NCBI RefSeq assembly: GCF_029227915.1
Contig: NC_079875.1
Location: 25,244,001 to 25,308,000 of the forward strand
Length of the DNA: 64,000 bases
Reading direction: 5' to 3'
Origin: Hydractinia symbiolongicarpus
Taxonomy: Eukaryota > Cnidaria > Hydrozoa > Anthoathecata > Hydractiniidae
The translations under genes were made by a program, and so were the position numbers. Positions 63,327 through 64,000 of this stretch are shown here, one piece after another; position 1 is the first letter of the stretch; each line of letters opens with the position of its first letter. Under the pieces are notes generated by a model. It was not told where the DNA came from. It did not search any database and saw nothing but the letters and a program-made list of their open reading frames with translations.

Positions 63327-63350
63327 TTTGTTACTCGGACGGGTAACAAA
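63327..63350 (+). terminator. 3' stem-loop after the SAP-RING gene
   Basis: TTTGTTACTCG and CGGGTAACAAA pair over 11 positions (one G-T) around a GA loop, 23 nt after the stop and after a T-run. Same stem sequence as 62,328-62,351. Confidence 0.75.
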
Positions 63351-63476
63351 TGTGATTCACGACCCTCGAGGTGCCAATGGGTGGGTACCCATGGTGTATC
63401 GATGTATGTATCACAAAGCGTGTTTTACTACAATTTAACATGGTGGTTGCCCCACAAACTAGGACACTCACGACCC

Positions 63477-63578
63477 TCCAACACGGTTTACGATTTATAA
63501 AAATGGCTTAAAGATTACAAAATCGTATATCATAGCCAAACATCTTAAAGGTTCATAAATCGTATATCATAACCAAGC
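63477..63578 (+). promoter_or_regulatory. Promoter module of the second SAP paralogue
   Basis: Repeats the 62.7-kb module: 'aacacggtttacgatttata', 'cttaaagattacaaaatcgt', with the last part duplicated once more ('cttaaaggttcataaatcgt'). Confidence 0.55.
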
Positions 63579-64000
63579 ATGACTTCGAGAAATACAGTTG
63601 TTGAATTAAGAGCTCTCGCTAGAGAACGCGGCCTACGTGGCTACTCAAGGCTCAGAAAGGCCGATCTGATCGAATTATTGACACCCACTACTGTGTCAGC
63701 ACCCATACCGGTGCCGAGACCCACCAGACCCGTACCCGTGCCGAGACCCACCAGACCCGTACCCGTGCCGAGACCCACTAGACCCATACCGGTGCCGAGA
63801 CCCACCAGACCCGTACCCGTGCCGAGACCCACCAGACCCGTACCCGTGCCGAGACCCACCAGACCCATACCGGTGCCAAGACCGGTATCAGCACCCATAC
63901 CAGCACCGAGACTGGGCACTAGACCCATACCGGTGCCAAGACCGGTATCAGCACCCATACCAGCACCGAGACCGGGCACTAGACCCATACCGGTGCCAAG
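63579..64000 (+). CDS. SAP-domain protein with expanding Pro-Arg repeats, partial at window edge
   Basis: The ATG is at 63,579 in the same context as the SAP-RING gene. The N-terminus 'NTVVELRALARERGLRGYSR' with 'LRKADLIELL' is a SAP motif almost identical to that of the neighbour. It is followed by six copies of a 27-bp unit encoding PTRPVPVPR-type repeats (about 63,710-63,875) and a 60-bp unit encoding a 20-residue repeat (63,861, 63,921, 63,981). It runs off the window still open. A RING may follow by analogy; not seen. The minus-strand Gly-Thr-rich frame here is a shadow. Confidence 0.8.
   Translation, partial: MTSRNTVVELRALARERGLRGYSRLRKADLIELLTPTTVSAPIPVPRPTRPVPVPRPTRPVPVPRPTRPIPVPRPTRPVPVPRPTRPVPVPRPTRPIPVPRPVSAPIPAPRLGTRPIPVPRPVSAPIPAPRPGTRPIPVP

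Larger units (their letters stand above)
51775..64000. mobile_element. Polinton/Maverick (adintovirus-like) virus-like element, left part
   Basis: A compact block of intact, intron-less, mostly non-overlapping frames with higher GC than the flanks. The hallmark set of Polinton-type viruses is present: single-jelly-roll minor capsid, double-jelly-roll major capsid, packaging ATPase directly after it, and a retroviral-type DDE integrase, with accessory OB-like, membrane, SAP and RING proteins. A C-rich stretch at the left (51,790-51,870) contains a degenerate inverted match (CCATGGGTCCCTACCCACC) of the GGTGGGTGGGTACCCATGG repeat found at 62,353-62,617 and 63,376, consistent with terminal inverted regions. 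The right end lies beyond the window. No polymerase B or protease is seen in this part. Confidence 0.85.

Noticed and set aside
63641-63988. Minus-strand Gly-Leu-Gly-Thr-Gly repeat protein
   Set aside because: Antisense shadow of the Pro-Arg repeats of the partial SAP gene, which has the ATG context and the SAP motif.

Overview
The window reads as AT-rich genomic DNA of an early-branching marine animal, most likely a cnidarian and perhaps a hydrozoan. This is inferred from GT-AG introns with very small exons, a nuclear-type tRNA-Ser, dense decayed transposons, and a virus-like element whose proteins resemble those I associate with Hydra- and coral-type Polintons. There is no prokaryotic gene organisation in it. 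The species cannot be named from sequence alone.

Region 1-19,981 is a transposon graveyard. It holds the 3' part of a non-LTR retrotransposon (1.7-2.5 kb), a gag-protease remnant of an LTR retrotransposon on the minus strand (4.66-5.34 kb), and a large decayed Helitron on the plus strand (6.7-13.6 kb). The Helitron carries a 2A-like peptide, a C76-like cysteine protease, a lysine-rich repeat, a DUF6570-like region, a Rep HUH nuclease, a PIF1-like helicase and an endonuclease-like (EEP) domain. A second partial helicase-EEP copy follows it. A broken RPA-like gene lies at 15-16 kb (minus). Two non-autonomous Helitron-like elements lie head to tail at 16.8-20.0 kb, and the inside of the second matches the first 1.5 kb of the window.

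Region 20-46 kb is mostly non-coding and repetitive. It contains tandem copies of a Helitron-like element (20.3-23.9 kb), a transposon-type integrase gene converging on a HECT-domain gene (24.0-26.5 kb), a tRNA-Ser(GCT) at 27,141-27,222, a possible two-exon small gene (29.8-30.45 kb), minisatellites, and an F-box-like pseudogene (39.6-40.5 kb) lying between inverted repeats.

Region 47.0-51.4 kb carries the 3' part of a minus-strand gene built of many micro-exons. They encode proline-arginine motifs and end in two death domains. The last coding stretch has a nonsense codon and a homopolymer frameshift.

Region about 51.8 kb to the window end is the best preserved part: at least 12 kb of a Polinton/Maverick (adintovirus-like) element. 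It has an OB-like small protein, a membrane-anchored 396-aa protein, a single-jelly-roll minor capsid protein, a double-jelly-roll major capsid protein, an A32/FtsK-type packaging ATPase, a run of small membrane proteins, a 425-aa coiled-coil membrane protein, two paralogous helical-hairpin proteins, a DDE integrase, a SAP protein, a SAP-RING protein with an MDM2-type RING, and a second SAP paralogue cut by the window edge. Reading frames are intact. Genes are arranged in divergent pairs with a CTAATATAATA-like motif between them, and most transcription units end about 14-25 nt before a strong stem-loop. No DNA polymerase B or adenain-like protease is seen inside the window; they would have to lie beyond 64,000 or be absent. 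The element appears to sit in an intron, or just upstream, of the death-domain gene.
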